The notes below the pieces were generated by a model. That model searched no databases, was not told the DNA's origin, and saw only the letters and a program-made list of their open reading frames with translations. Position numbers and translations under genes: made by a program. A stretch of DNA of 64,000 bases from Cochliopodium minus (lineage: Eukaryota; Discosea; Himatismenida; Cochliopodiidae): assembly GCA_024220525.1 (NCBI GenBank), contig JAMYWO010000068.1:44073-108072 (forward strand). Reading direction: 5' to 3'. This document shows positions 46,033 through 59,928 of this stretch, one piece after another (the first letter of the stretch is position 1; each line of letters opens with the position of its first letter).

Positions 46033-46756
46033 CTTTAATTATTGTGAGAATAAAAAATAAAAAAAATTATAAATTATTAAAATTTTGAAAGGAAGGAATT
46101 TACAAGTCCAAATTTTTATTTTTAATTTTTTTTTTTTATTATTTTTTTTTATTTGATCAAATTATATCAAAAATGTTAAAAATCCATCTGAATTGAAACT
46201 TTATATCATCTCCTTTTTATATCACAAAGTTTATTTGAAGAATAGTAAATTTTCTTGTTTATTTTCTTATTTATTTAATGAATTATCTGAAAAAGGACTG
46301 AAAAATTGAAATATACTTTTATGAAAACAACTAAATATTTCGATTGAATTACATCCCATTATAAAGGTAGATTCTTTGGTCATAAAGACAATTTATCTAT
46401 TCCTCATATCTTGGTTCGGCTCTCGCTATTCTTTATTATTTGAATTTTTTTTTTTATTGGAATCAAAATTGAAAAATATATTTCAAATTCACTAAATTTC
46501 ATATATAACTTTAAAATTTCTCCTATAACTTCTTCCAATAACTTTAAGTTTTCTATTATTTTTTCCTATTTGAAACTCGGAATATCAAATAAAAAAAATC
46601 AAAAAATTATACAGAGATTCGTTGAATTGAAAAGAATATTGAATCAAATATCATTCTTAAATCTCAACAAAAGTAAAAAAAAATTTCGATAATTTCAACT
46701 TTCATTATCAAACAATTCAAACTTTTTTTTTTTTTTTGGGAAAACATTTATTAAAC
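46033..46756. other. Intergenic, GDH 5' flank and vault gene 3' flank
   Basis: 724 bp of AT-rich DNA with poly-T and poly-A runs and no open frame of note. It must hold the GDH promoter (right of 46032) and the vault gene terminator. Confidence 0.5.
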
Positions 46757-49321
46757 TCATTTATTCTCGTTGTTATTGTTATTTTCAAAATCAATGTTAA
46801 CACCTTGTTGTTTATTTCCTCCAACAATACCTTGAGCAGTTGTAAATAGATTGATAGGAGAATTTCCATCAGTTATCAACAAAGATTTAAGACCAAGAGA
46901 ATTGAGCAATTTTTGTTGCATTTCAGGTCCAGCTTGGGCAATAGTTTTGATGGTCTTTGCACCAATGGATTTGACAATATTTTTAAATTTGGTAGATTCA
47001 ATTTCAGATAATTCAGATTCTTTTTCAATTTCAAGAGTAGTTAATGATTTTTGATGTTCAAGTTCGAATTCTTGTTTCTCTTTGAGAATATCCAATTCAG
47101 TTCTTGAAATTATTTTTTTGGCTTCTGTTCCAAATTTAGCTTTTGTAACTTCAGTTTTAGATTCGATCTGTCTAGCTCTAGAGCTGGATTCTGCCTCAGT
47201 GGTAGCCTCTCCAGTTTGTTCCAAAATTCTAGTTTTACTTTCAAGATCAATGAGTTCCTTACGAAGAGTTTCAGCATTCTTTTCATCTTCAATTTTTTGT
47301 CTTTCGAGATCTCCCTTTGCATGTTGTTCAGTTTCAGCAGCAATGTGAAGAGCGATAGCTTCTTGAGATTTGGTTGTGATTTCAATAGCAAGTTGAACAG
47401 ATTTGAGGAGAGAATCTCTGGTTCTGTTATCTACCGGTTCTACAGATTGGATATCAACTCCAGTGATGATCAATCCGTTGGTAGGATTGACAAATTTGGT
47501 TCCATACTCTTCGGTTTCTTCGTTAAATCCAAAGACTGCTCTACGAATGATATCTGCAGAGCTCTTGTGGAATTTATCGAATGGGGTGGATGCTACAATA
47601 CCACGAACCTTGGAAGCGATGGTTTTGCAAATATCTCCAACGAAATCTGGAACAGAAAAGATTTGTTCGCATTCATTGATATCATTAGAGTTGATTTCAA
47701 ATCTCCAGTTGTATGCAAGTTGCAATTGAAGCTTTGCGTGATCACTAGTTTCAACAGCAAAGACATCAGTCATGAATCCAGGTCCGAGTTGTAAAGCAAG
47801 AGCTTTGATCACTCCAGGCTTCTTTGGGGTATCTCCTGACAAATTCCAAACATTAATTTGCTCATCAGGTCCAAGCATGACCAATCCAGGTCCCAAAACA
47901 ATTCTTGCTTTCTTTTCTTTGTAATCATAGATTCTTACTGCACAATTTTGTCTTACTCTGAAGGAGACCACTTGATGTTTGACTCTCTTCTTTCCATTTT
48001 CTTGGGTCAAAAGATCTTCAACATCATCTCTCAAATCTTTGTTCCATAATTCTTCAGAAGGCAATAATAGATAGGATTTTCCTTTCTCCAATCTTACTTT
48101 ACCGGTATGAATATCACGAACATAGATACCTTCGTTTTCATCCAATGGAATTGCTTTTCTTGTGGTTACAACTTTTACTTCTACAGAAGGAATGTAGGAG
48201 CATGGTCCTTTTACGGTCCAAAGTTCTCCAGCTTTACGATTGGTTCCTTCATTATCTACAAAATCGTATTCAGCTTGCAAGAGAAGAGCCTCATTTTCTT
48301 CAAGAAGGTATACTTGTTGAATTCCGTTTGGAATTTTCTCACCAGGTTGCAAAAAGAAGGTTGATTCTCCTTTGAGAAGAAGTTTTTGTCCAATTCTTTG
48401 TTTTCCTTCGATAACAGGATCATGAACCATACAGTATTGGTATTCTGACAAAATGGTTGCAGGTACCTTTCTTACAACTTCTTCATTTACATCTGGAATA
48501 TAGGTGGGTGATTGAACATTTGTGATCAACCATTCTTCACCAGCTTTACGTTTGACATCAAATACATCAGTAAATGCTTTGATTGCTTTTAAATGGATTG
48601 CAACCTTATCAGTAAGGGTGATTGCTTTTACAATAGCAACCTTTTCTTCATTTACACCAGGGAGATAGACTCCGTTTTCTCTGACGAGCCATTCCTCTCC
48701 AGCTTTACGCTTGTTTTTATTTCTATCAGTAAAATCTTTACGAGCACGAAGTCTGAGAGCATTTCCTGGTTTGATGATTTCTGCTTTTACAATTTCCAAA
48801 ATGGATTCTTCAATTTTTGGTAAATAGGTTGCAGGACCCTCAATCAAAAATTCATCTCCTGCAAGTCTCTTTACTGATTCTCCGAATCTGCTATCATCAA
48901 AATCTCTCAATGAACGAAGTCTCAATGCGGTCAATGGTGCAATTACCTTCAATGGAGTTACTTCACCAACAATTATTTCATTAGGATAAAGTGGAAATGG
49001 TGCTCTTGTTTCACGAATTTCTTTTTCTCCATGTCTTACTTGAATATTTCCATATTCATCAGTGATGAATTTTCCATTCTCAACCTTTACTGGATTCTCA
49101 ATTATACAGTAATGTCTTTTTGGTATAATAATCATTCTTTTAGGTGGTAAAAATGGAACTTTTTCATGTTGTTGGATGGTAACAATTCTTGGTCCAGTAA
49201 CAATCTTTGTTGCACTTGTATTTGTATCGTGAATATGTATGTATTCAAGAGGCTTCAAAGAAATAACTTCAAGATCCTGACCATTTCCAGTTGTATTATT
49301 TGTTGTTGGACGACGTCTCAT
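46757..49321 (-). CDS. MVP: Major vault protein
   Basis: Intronless, 854 codons. The start is ATG 49321 (MRRRPTTNN); the open frame upstream lacks an ATG and looks like leader. Domain order matches MVP: N-terminal vault repeats ([30 protein letters not shown]; then repeated KAGEEWLV and [10 protein letters not shown] units), the shoulder ([15 protein letters not shown]-like, 47700-47760; [18 protein letters not shown]-like, 47600-47660), the long cap helix ([15 protein letters not shown] onward) and the cap-ring end ([13 protein letters not shown]). 78 copies assemble the barrel of the vault ribonucleoprotein in the cytoplasm; its role is unsettled. Length and spacing are normal. It is notable as the only long uninterrupted gene in an intron-dense window. 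Confidence 0.96.
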   Translation of the reverse strand: MRRRPTTNNTTGNGQDLEVISLKPLEYIHIHDTNTSATKIVTGPRIVTIQQHEKVPFLPPKRMIIIPKRHYCIIENPVKVENGKFITDEYGNIQVRHGEKEIRETRAPFPLYPNEIIVGEVTPLKVIAPLTALRLRSLRDFDDSRFGESVKRLAGDEFLIEGPATYLPKIEESILEIVKAEIIKPGNALRLRARKDFTDRNKNKRKAGEEWLVRENGVYLPGVNEEKVAIVKAITLTDKVAIHLKAIKAFTDVFDVKRKAGEEWLITNVQSPTYIPDVNEEVVRKVPATILSEYQYCMVHDPVIEGKQRIGQKLLLKGESTFFLQPGEKIPNGIQQVYLLEENEALLLQAEYDFVDNEGTNRKAGELWTVKGPCSYIPSVEVKVVTTRKAIPLDENEGIYVRDIHTGKVRLEKGKSYLLLPSEELWNKDLRDDVEDLLTQENGKKRVKHQVVSFRVRQNCAVRIYDYKEKKARIVLGPGLVMLGPDEQINVWNLSGDTPKKPGVIKALALQLGPGFMTDVFAVETSDHAKLQLQLAYNWRFEINSNDINECEQIFSVPDFVGDICKTIASKVRGIVASTPFDKFHKSSADIIRRAVFGFNEETEEYGTKFVNPTNGLIITGVDIQSVEPVDNRTRDSLLKSVQLAIEITTKSQEAIALHIAAETEQHAKGDLERQKIEDEKNAETLRKELIDLESKTRILEQTGEATTEAESSSRARQIESKTEVTKAKFGTEAKKIISRTELDILKEKQEFELEHQKSLTTLEIEKESELSEIESTKFKNIVKSIGAKTIKTIAQAGPEMQQKLLNSLGLKSLLITDGNSPINLFTTAQGIVGGNKQQGVNIDFENNNNNENK

Positions 49322-49910
49322 TATACTATTTTTTATAAGAATCAAATTGTTGAGTATTTGTTTCGAATATTTGAAAAAGGGATATGAAATTTTTAAATAA
49401 AATAAATTATATATGAGTTTATAATGAATTTTCAAATATATCAATTTGATTTCTCCATATATTTGAGTTTTTTGTGTTTATCATCTTTTTTTTTTTGATG
49501 TTAAGTATTTGTTTATTACCTTTATTACTGTTTATAATTTTTTTGAGGTTTTTTTTTTATTTTTTATATATTTAAAGATAATTTGTTTAAAAAAAGCGAT
49601 GTAAATTTGAACCTATATTTCACTATAAAATAGATCATGATACCAAATTTGAAGTATTGTTTGCTCTTTTTAAAATAAGAAAGTTTTTGTTATTGATATT
49701 TTTGAATTTAAGAATTATATTTAAGAATTACTTACTTTTGAATTGTGTAAAAATCATATTTGAAGTAAAATAGATGAAGCTCTAAAAAAAATTTTCCAAT
49801 GATTGAAATTTAGATCTTTATTGGATTTGATTTTGTGGATAATTAATTTTTTTGGACAATCTTCAATTAGAAAGGAAAAAAAATAAAAAGAAGGGTTGTT
49901 GGAACAAAAG
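49322..49910. promoter_or_regulatory. Divergent region between MVP and LRR-RhoGAP genes
   Basis: About 590 bp between head-to-head starts. AT-rich, including a TTTTTTTTTTGATG stretch near 49490. A possible acceptor (TCAATTAG) at about 49870 means the LRR gene could have an upstream untranslated or coding exon here. No motif assigned. Confidence 0.4.
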
Positions 49911-52900
49911 GATGAATGAAAATATTGATGGGAAACCTTTAAAAAGATCAACCAAATCGAAAAAATCTAATGATAAAAATGCAACAAAAGAATTTTCAAA
50001 CCTAGAAATTGCACAATATGAAATTATAAAGATATTATCAACAATATCGGATAAAATACAAGTTATGGAAGAAAATGTGAATAGCAAAGTGAATAAATTG
50101 AGTGAAGATGTATCTAAAATATTTGAAATATTGGAAAGGATAGAAGAAAAATCCACTTCAACAAGAAAATCCAAAGAGGAAGTAATTGAAAAGAGGAAAA
50201 GAACAAATTCATCACCATTAAATGGAAACAAAATAAATACAATGATAACATCAAAACCCCAACCAACAAAACAATTTTTAACCGAAGAATTATCAGAAGA
50301 TGAAATGGTTCCTATCTATTCAACGAAATCAAGAGGGACAACAGCAAATATAATGAGGGATCCTTCATCATCAAATGATGATTTGGAAATATTCTCCACA
50401 AAGAAAACTCTCGCACCAAAAAATGAAAGAGGAGTATTTTCGAATATGCATTTAACAAGTCTACCAAATGAATTACCAAATATACAGAAAATATATCTCG
50501 ATCATAATAAACTAGAGACTCTATCTAAAGTAGATTTTGTCAAATTTAGAACCCAATGCAGTCATCTTACCGTATTAGTGGTAAATAATAATGAGTTAAT
50601 AGAAATAGCAAAGGAAATTCAATTGATCGTGAATCTCCAAATCCTATTGCTTCAAAATAATCACCTCAAAGAATTGCCCAATACTATTGGCAAATTAAAA
50701 AATTTGAGAATATTGAATATCTCTCATAATCAAATTACATCATTACCCGAAACAATCACAGAATTAGCATCAATAGAAAAATTTGGTAAATAAAAGAAAT
50801 ATAAAAAATTATAATTTTTTAAAAAAAATAAAGATTTGAGTTTCAATGGAATCACACAATTACCCATGGGGTTTTCATCTCTTAAGTTGAAAGAATTCAT
50901 GGTTGAAGGTAACCCAATCAAAAACTTGTTGGAGATTTTGAAGAACGGAGGAGAGAACTTGCAAAAAGCACTCAAGAATTTAAACAACTCTCAAAAGAAC
51001 TTGTTCAACACCATTCAACCCCAAAAGAATTTCTTCAAACCAAAGAAAACTACAGTTGTTGAAGTGAAAAAAGAAGAACCAAAAAGAGATGAAGACAAAC
51101 GAGTATTATTATTATTATTTTTTTTTTTTTAAAATTGATAATTGTACATTTTTATTTATATTTTATTTTTATTTTATTTTTTTCTTTCAAGAAACATTTG
51201 AATAGAGTTCTTTCAGCTAAGAGATTCAATGATAAAATGAAAACCAAGGAGCATAATCCTGAACCTCTATTCAACAACCCTTTGGCGAGAGAAAGGAAGG
51301 AATTTGCTTTTACTCTCCCACAAGAATACGAGTCATTCGAAAAAGAGTTTAACAACAAGTCAAATAAACAGCTGAATAAATGTAAATAAAAAATGAATTT
51401 TTTTTTTTTTTATGAACTTTTAATTAAAAAAAAATGAATTTTAAATAAATTATTCAATTTATTAATTATTTTTTCAAAGTTTTTAAATTATTTCCTATTT
51501 TTTAATTTTTTTTTGAAGCTACAAAAAAGAAAATGGAAATATTTAAACACATAGAGAGAGTAGTGTTGTCATTGAAAGACACCCAAAAACTCAATCAAAA
51601 CATTGCAACACTTTATTCAAAGATATTGGTAAAAATTTTATCTTTTGGGAAATTAAAATTAATCAATAAATTTAATTAATAAATTTTAAAAATATTTTTC
51701 TCATTCAAATTTATTTTAAAATAAATTTATTTTAGTCTTCAGATGAAGAAGAAACTGAGTTTTTCTTAGAATTGGGTCTTGATGTGATCTTGGAGTACTT
51801 AATCTACAATCCGATGTTGATGGAGGGAACGGTGGTCGCATTGTTAGGATGCTTCAAAGAAATATTGAGTTACAAGGGATTTAAAATCTCCGAATCTTTT
51901 TTCAACAGACTCATTTCATCATTTTTCAGCTGTAAAACAATTTTTTTTAATCATTATTATTTTTTTATTTTTTCATTTTTTTTTATTTTTTTTTTTCAAA
52001 TTAATTATTTTATTTTATTTAACATTTTATTTAATTTTTTTCATTTTTTTTAATTTTATTTTTTAACTAATTTTATTTTTATTTTTTTATCATCATTTTT
52101 TTTATTTTTTCTTTATTTTTATTTTTTTTAATTCATTTTTTTTTTGATTTTAATTTTTAATTATTTTTTATTTTTTTTTTAATTTTGTTTTTTATTAGTG
52201 TGCAGAGAAAGGGAAGGCTCTCAAATCAAAGGAATCATTTTGAAGATATTGACCAACTTTTGTTCTGTTTATGGATTTGACAGAATAATGGTTTCCTTCA
52301 ACTATTATATCTCTAATTTTTTGGTTACAGAAAGCAAGCCTAAAATTTCCATGGATGAACACCCTTTATCTGTCTTATTGAATTACATATCGTAACATTT
52401 TCCATTTTTACATTTTACATTTTACATTTTTTTATTTTTTTATTTTTTAATTTTACAATTTTTTAATTTTTTATTTTATTTTATTTTTTTTTATTTATAT
52501 TTTATTTATATTTTATTTTTTTATTTTTGAATAGTGATCCATTTCAGTCAGGAGATGATAGTAATGAAGGGAGTGAGTCACAAAAAGACCAGTTTATGTT
52601 CAGGAGCTTGTGTGTACGTCTTGTGGGACAAATCTGCTCTTCGTCACTTGAAGTGGGTAAAAAAAAATCAAAAAAAAAAAAAAGTCAAAAAAAAAGTCAA
52701 AAAAAAAAATCAAAAAAATTCAAAAAATTTATATCTAAATAAAAATTTAAATCTAAAATAAAAAAAAATCAAAAAAAAAATCAAAAAAAATTCAAAAAAT
52801 TTGAATCATTAAAAAAAAAATTTAAATCTAAAATAAAAAACTTAACAAAAAATTTAATAAGGTTAATTAATATTTTAAAAATTTTTTTTTATTAAACAAA

Positions 52901-55543
52901 ACAAAACAATTTCTATCAAATCTTTAAAACTAAATTAAACAATTTTTAATTAGGAAAATTAAGAATGCTTCGTCCTATCATCGAAAACAGCAATTTCAGG
53001 GAAAAATTGAATCTTTTACTTGAAGAAAACGATTCTCCCAACTTTTTCATCAAGGAGCTCAAAAACTTTCAGTTGAAGCAGCTGGGTGAAGAGTACATGT
53101 GCCACACTAATCCCTTCAAAGAGGACATAGAGGAGCACGTGCAGCTTTTGCAGGATTTGTGGAAACTTCTTAGTCCCAATTCTCAATTTTTATACGATAA
53201 TGATGCTTGGGAAGTATTTGGATTTTATGTAAAATTTTTATTTTTATTTTATTTTTGTTTTAATTATTTTATTTTATATTTTTTATTTTAAATTTTTTAT
53301 TTTATTATATTTTTGAATTATTATTTAAATGTGAATTTAATTTTTTTTTAAATTGTTTGATTTTATATTTTTATATTTATTTATTTTTTTATTTTTGTTT
53401 TGTTAAACAAAATTTTCCTTTTTTTTTATTTTATTATTTTATTATTTTTATTTCACATTTTTTAATTTTTTAAATTTTTAAATTTATTATTTTTCCAGGG
53501 AGGAGTAAAACAACATTTTTCAGAATCTTTGTTGAGACTGAAGTGTATTATTTTCTTCATTTCCAACTACAACGATGCATTTACTTCGGGTTTGCAAAAG
53601 ACCTTGACCAAAAGCATTTGGGTCGAACTTATCTACAAAATCAGTGATCTTTTAGGGTAAAAAAAAAAATATTAAATAATGATGGAATTTAAAAAAAAAA
53701 ATGTTTAAAATATTTTTGAAAAAAAAAAAAATATCTTTATAAATCACAATGAAAAATAAATTAATGAAAATATTAATAAAAAAATATATTGTGTTCAAAA
53801 ATTATGACAAAAAATTCATGAACATTTAAAAATAAATGGACATTAAAAAAATAAAATTATTAAAAAAAAAAATTTAATTTTTTTTTTTTCCAAAAAGAAT
53901 GTTAGTTTTTGGAGATTATTACAAAGAAATGAAACAACCAATCCACATTTTGTGGCACTCTGACGGATTTTATCAGCTCTTCGCAACCCTCGTTCTTTTG
54001 ATGTTCGACAAGCTTGACCAGGTTAAAAATCCCTCTATCAACGAAGCTTTCAAGCTCATTGAGCCACACATCGTCAAATTATTGGAATATAATCCAAGAG
54101 GTTAATCCATTATTTCTTTTTATTTTTATTAATTAATTACTTTTTATTTTTATTATTCATTTTGTTTTTAATAATTTTTTTTAATAATTTTTTTTAATAA
54201 TTTTTTTTAATAATTTTTTTTAAAAATTTCATTTTTTATTTCATTTTGTCAATATTTTAATTAGTTTTTAGTTATTTATTTTATTTTATTTTGTTTTTAT
54301 TTTTATTTCATAAATTTTTTTAGTATATTATTTTTTCTTTTTATTTTTTATTTTATTTTTTTCTTTTTTTTATTATTTTTTAATATTTTATTTTTAATAT
54401 TTTATTTTTAATATTTGATCATTAGACACGAATGAGCTGAACAACTTCTTGATTTACATGAAGAATAAAGCTTCCAAAAGAATCACCAACTACTCAGTCA
54501 TCCTCGGGAAGGTGGCAGAGTTACAAAAAAAATATGAAAATTTGTACAAAAAAGACATCAATTCTTTTCCTTTTCACGAAGAAAAACTGTAATAAATAAA
54601 TTAAATAAAATAAAAAAAAAATTAAATAAAATCAAAAAAAAAATCTAGTGATGGAGGAAGAACCCTTAAAATCCCTGAAATATTTTATAATTTAACAAAA
54701 CTCGTTCTCAACAATTTGCCCAATGGAACATGTAAATAAATTTAAATCTTTTATTTTTATATTTTTATTTTTATTTTTATTTTTTAATTTAAACTTTTTA
54801 TTTTTTTAATTTTTTATTTTTTTATTTTTTTATTTTTTTATTTTTTTATTTTTTTATTTTTTTATTTTTTATTTTTTAGCCGAAATATTCGCTTCTAGAT
54901 TAAGTGTTGAACAATCCAGCAAATTGAGAGTGTTGGAAGAAAAGCTTAACAAAGGTGTCGACTTGTCCCAAGAAAAAATAGATCCCAAACTCTTGCTCAT
55001 CATTTTAATGAAATGGTTCTATGTTTTGGATCCACCTCTCTTATCTCAATTGTAAAAATTTTATTTTTATTTTTTTTCAATATTATTTTTTCATTTTTAT
55101 TTTCATTTTTATTTTCATTTTTATTAAATTTTTATTTTATTTTATTATTTTTTCATTTTTTTATTTTTTAGTAAGCCAATCATTAATTACATCCAAGTTG
55201 ACGATTGGAACGGCCTTGAAAACACTATATCCAATCTTTCTCCTAGTTCTTTGTCCACCTTTTTATATCTCTTAGATTTTATACAAGTATTTATTTATTT
55301 TTATTTTTTATTTTTATTTACAATATTTTAAAATTTTTCATTTTTTATTTTTATTTTTTTTTTCAGAATTTTCTTGACAATGACTTTTGCAAGACCCACA
55401 GTTTCCATCATGGCCACATTGCTTCATGTTTTGGTCCATTGGTTTTGAGGAAAAAGATCATGAACGATGAATTGGCTCGTGATGTTCTTCAAGAATCTTT
55501 TGCAAGAGATGTCATTTTGTATTTTCTTATTTTGAGAAGATAA
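49911..55543 (+). CDS. LRR protein with armadillo/ELMO-like middle and C-terminal RhoGAP-like domain
   Basis: About 15 exons, about 1,100 residues. The likely start is MNENIDGKP (49911). Order: a coiled coil (IIKILSTISDKIQVMEENV); leucine-rich repeats (SNMHLTSLPNELPNIQKIYL, LTVLVVNNNELIEIAKEI, LQILLLQNNHLKELPNTIG, LRILNISHNQITSLPETI, DLSFNGITQLP); a Lys-rich linker; an all-helical region with an ELMO-like stretch (LLQDLWKLLSP, DNDAWEVFGFY; weak); then a RhoGAP fold (KIPEIFYNLTKLVLNNL, LRVLEEKLNKGVDLSQ, LLIILMKWFYVLDPPLLSQL, LSTFLYLLDFIQ, HGHIASCFGPLVLRK). The arginine-finger site, normally IFRxxG, reads IFASRLS. It probably acts in Rho/Rac signalling to actin; GAP activity is doubtful. Confidence 0.7.
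54178..54225. repeat. (TAATTTTTTT)n intronic repeat
   Basis: Four to five nearly identical 16-17 bp TAATTTTTTTTAA units in an intron of the LRR-RhoGAP gene. Confidence 0.6.
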
Positions 55544-55644
55544 CCGAAAATCTCAAAAAAAAAAAAAAATATTTCTCAAAAAAAACTGATTAAACAAATT
55601 TTTTATAATTTTTTTCATTTTTTTTCTCAATAAATAAATTATTT

Positions 55645-57412
55645 TTAGTTGATTATTTTTTCTTTTTTTCTTCCCAATCCATTTTCTGAATAATAATCCA
55701 TTGGATACTCCTCTTTCCAAGGGGTTATTCCCAAAGCAACTTCAGCTTCATAAGGGTTCAGAAGAGGTCTTTCAAAAGCATATCCCCAATCAATACTGAG
55801 TCTAGGACAAGCAATTTGTATCCAAGCTTCCACTTCATCAAAAAGAGCTCTTTTAAAAAATAAATAATTAAAAATAAAAAAATAAAAAATAAAAAAATAA
55901 AAAAATAAATTAAAAAATAATAAATTAAAAAATAATAAATTACAATTTTGATGGAAAAATTTCAGAAAGAAGTAAAATAATATATTCTTTTTTAAGCTCT
56001 AAAATTCTTTCTTCAAAATGTCTTAAAAGATTTGGATTTCCTTGTCTTCCCAGAGTTCCTATCAAAATTTTTTATTTATTTTTTATGAGAAATAATTGTT
56101 AAAAAAAAACAAAATCAAAAAATTAAAAGTGCTTTTAACCCAATATAATTCCGATTTTTTTTGCATTTTTAGCTTTTTCAACAGAAGAGAATCTAATACT
56201 TTTCATTTTTTCATGATCGTAATCTTCCCTTGAAAAAATTTTAGAGTAGGGATCGTATCTGTAAATTGGCAAGTGAGGATTAGAAACCATCATGGATTCC
56301 AAATGAAACCTTCCTAATAAATAAATAAACGGAAGAAATTATAACAACCTCCAATTTTTTTTTTATTTTTTTTTTTTTACCATCAGCAACGTAAACAATT
56401 AAATCCGCATTGTGTTCTAATTTAGGAGAAGTACAACCCAAAATTTCTCCTTTGGAAAGAGGTTTCTCTTGTGGAACATAAATATTCTCGAAATGCTCGC
56501 TCAATTTGTCTTTGACATCCTAAAAGAGAGGTGAAAGAGTGAAAATAATATTTTTTTTAAAAAAAAAAAGAAAAAAAAAAATTTACGTTAAAACTAGATG
56601 CAAATTGAATGGTTCCTACTAATGAAATTCTAGTTTTTTTGTCTTCGAAATTCAGTTTTAAGGTTTCTATGAGATGTGATGTTTCGAATTTGATGTCTAC
56701 AAAGACGTACTGTGTTTTTATTGAGACCACATCGATGGGAATGAGACATGAGTGGCCATAGTGAACCAGAAAGTCTGCTCCCAGTGACAAGGCTGTAAAA
56801 TCATCGATACAACAAGCTCCATATGTAACCTGTAGGGATTGATATAAGGTGATTATTAGGAATTTAAGAAAATGGGTGATTATATATTAAATATATGCGT
56901 CTTTGAATTTCAGTGAAAAATATAATAAATTTAAATATGATAAATTCAATTGATGCATTTGAATTATTTTTTCTTCTATGTTTTATAATTTGTATTGATT
57001 TTAATATCCTTACATCTCCCAAAATTATTGTTTCTACATTTGTATAATATTCCAATATGTCAGATATGACACAAGCATATGCAAGCAATCCTTCGGGGAA
57101 TTGTAATGCAACTACCTTACTGTTGTTGGAGATTATATTGGAGATGGTTTTTTTTATTTCAAAGTTATAGTTTCCTGGAAGTTGATTGATGAATTCATCC
57201 AATCCAGTATATTTCCCTTTACTTTCAATTACATCTTGTGGCATCTGATTTACAGATCCTTTATACACCTTTACTTTTCCTGTATTTTTTTATTAGATAA
57301 TATTGGTGAGTTATATATTGTACATATGATTTAAAATATGACCATCATTCTTTGTATTTTTGGTGAGCCTTATTTTATTGAGAAAATCTTTATTGGATTT
57401 TTTCGATTCCAT
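55645..57412 (-). CDS. DPH1: Diphthamide synthesis 3-amino-3-carboxypropyltransferase subunit (DPH1)
   Basis: Seven exons from ATG 57412 ([14 protein letters not shown]) to 55645. Radical-SAM-like DPH1/DPH2 family: [117 protein letters not shown] and [16 protein letters not shown], ending in [12 protein letters not shown]. The three cluster cysteines of DPH1 (GACCID, GHSC, ACPR) are present, and the [12 protein letters not shown] tail is characteristic of DPH1 rather than DPH2. It starts diphthamide formation on His of elongation factor 2 using SAM and a [4Fe-4S] cluster, in the cytosol with DPH2. Confidence 0.94.
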
Positions 57413-57634
57413 TTTTTTTTATTTTTCAAACATTCTAATTTGACCTCTGTTCAAAATGTTGCATTTCAAAATGAAAAGGATCCATCAATTAATGAAAACT
57501 TATTTCTATTTTTATGATTTAAATTAAAATTGATTGTTTGACAAGTTCAAACAAGCCCAGTTATCTTCAATTTACCAACACTATTGAAAAAGAAATTAAC
57601 AAATTTGAGATCTTCTAAAACAATAAAAAAAAAA

Positions 57635-59221
57635 ATGAGTTGTTCAAATCATTCTTTCATTTATCTTGGTAAATTTTTTTGAATTCATTTATCTTTCCTT
57701 TATGAGACTTGAAATAATTATCGAAATGGATCAATTAATCTTTGAAATTTGATATTTGATAGAATCTGGAGAATTATATGGGATGGGATACAATTCAATA
57801 GGCCAACTTGGAATTGATGAAAATTTATACTCAACAAATACACCTAAATTGGTAATGAATGATCCATCAATCAGGATGATTTCAATTGGAAATACACATA
57901 CCCATATTTTGAAAGGCAATTAAAAATATAATTTGAAAAGTTAAAAATAATAAAACATTTCAAATTAAAAATAGAAAATGGAGAATTATATGGTTGTGGT
58001 AAAAATAAAGTTCAAACAGTCAAGATAATTTTTTTTTTTAATTTTAAATTTAAAATAAAGGGGGAATTGGTTATAAACATTCCAGCAGAAAACTAGTCTT
58101 AATCATGAAAGATGAAAATATAAAAAAAATTATTAATGGAGGAAGGATTTCTTTGTTACTTTATGGTAAAAATAAATAAAAAAGAAAAAAATATTTTGAT
58201 TTTAATTTTTGATTAATTATATTTTTTAAAACAGAAAATGGAGATATTTTTCAAATTACTTCAACGAATAGCTCTGATAAACCAATATTTCTTTTTAATG
58301 ATAAAGAAATCAAGGACATTTCTTGTGGAGCAAATTTTTTTTTGATTCAAAGATACAATCATGAAATCATTTATTACTCTTTCGAGGGTACAAAAATATT
58401 TTTATTTAAAATTGAGTTTTATTATTGAGTTAAATTTCCTATTTTTTTTTGTATTTATTTAATTTTGTTATTTAATTTTTTTTAGAAACATGTAATTTTG
58501 AATATCCAGGAAAATCTCAAATAGTTATCATAAAAGATAACCCTGTTAAAAAAATTGCGTGTGGTTGGGCACATTTAATGATTCTAACTGAAAATGGAGA
58601 TTTATATGTTGCTGGTTTGAAAATTTTTTTAATTTTTTCAATTTTTTATTTTTTCATTAAATTTGGAATTATTTTAAATTAAATTTTTAAAAATTTAATT
58701 TCCATTTATTTTGTTGGTTTTGTTGGTTTGATAATAGGAAACAATTTACAAGGACAGCTTGGAGACGGGGAAAATATAACAAGATTAAAACTTACTTTTT
58801 TGAAAAATGACAAAAATATAAAGGAAATCTTTTGTGGTGGATTTACTTCTTTCATTCTGATGAGTATTTAAAAAAAAAATAAATTAAATAAAAATTAATT
58901 TATTAATTTATTTTTATTAATTTCAATTTCAAAAGATGATGGGACATTTATGGGGACAGGGTTTAATAAATATCATTTTTTTTTAACAAATTTTTAACAG
59001 AAAATTTTTTTGTTAAATTTTTTTTTTAAAAGAGCTATCAGAGGAGGGAAATTAGGATGGGGAGAGAATTCTAAGAATATAAATACTTTTGAATTTATTT
59101 TAAATGACAAAAATATTGAAAGTTATCATTTTGGATGGGGACATGTCTTTATTAAATATTGTAAATTAGAAAAGAAATTTAATTTTATTTAAATTTTTTA
59201 ATTTTTTTATTATTATATTAT

Positions 59222-59254
<33 letters not shown>

Positions 59255-59849
59255 ATTTTTTATTTTTTATTTTTTATTTTTTATTTTTTATTTGTAATAG
59301 GGAATGGAGATATAAAAGGATTTGGAGTAGGATCATCTGGTCAATTAGGAGACGGGAAAAATACTATTATTACTACACCCACTTTCATCAAAAACTATCC
59401 CAACATATCAATCCTACTTGATGGTGAAAGAAAATTCAATGAATGGAAGTACATAAAAAAAAAGAAAATTTTATTTCATTTTTGATATTTTATTAATTTA
59501 ATATTTATTTAATTTTTTTTTTATTAATTTTGATTTAATTTGTTTTTCCTTTTCGATTTTTTTTATTTTCATTAATAGATCTGAAAATCATGTTTATTAT
59601 GGGAAATCATTCAAAGAAGGAGTTTTGAGTTTTGTTTTGTGTTTGAGAATCTACCAAAATAAAACTAAATTGAAATTGCCTAAGTTTGTTTTGTTTGAAA
59701 TCATCAAAAAGGTAGATCGTTTTCCCAAACCTCAGAATCTCGGGTCTATTGAAAATCTCACAGAAGAAAACATTAAAGAAAAAGATAAAAATCCTAATAT
59801 AACATCCAAAGAGATGATTCTCAAAAATAAGAATTGTATTTTGAATTAA
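57635..59849 (+). CDS. RCC1-repeat protein, tandem copy 1
   Basis: ATG after an A-tract (MSCSNHSFIYLG), then one exon per blade or half-blade: SGELYGMGYNSIGQLGI, NGELYGCGGIGYKHSS, NGDIFQITSTNSSDKP, IACGWAHLMILTENGDLYVA, NLQGQLGDGENITRL, IFCGGFTSFIL, DDGTFMGTG, GGKLGWGENSKN and NGDIKGFGVGSSGQLGDG. These are RCC1 seven-blade propeller repeats (about 450 residues in total). After the propeller comes a tail shared with copy 2: SENHVYYGKSFKEGVLSFVL and KLPKFVLFEIIKKVDRF, which recalls a SOCS/F-box-like helical module (weak). Partner unknown; RCC1 folds bind small GTPases, nucleosomes or ubiquitin-ligase partners. Confidence 0.88.
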
Positions 59850-59928
59850 AATGATTTTTTAAGTTGGGTTTTTGATGCATAAATTTTTGAACGAATTAAT
59901 TTAAATTAAAAAATATATAAAAAAAAAA

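Noticed and set aside
47216-48375. Plus-strand open frames across the vault gene
   Set aside because: Antisense shadows of MVP caused by its biased codon use.
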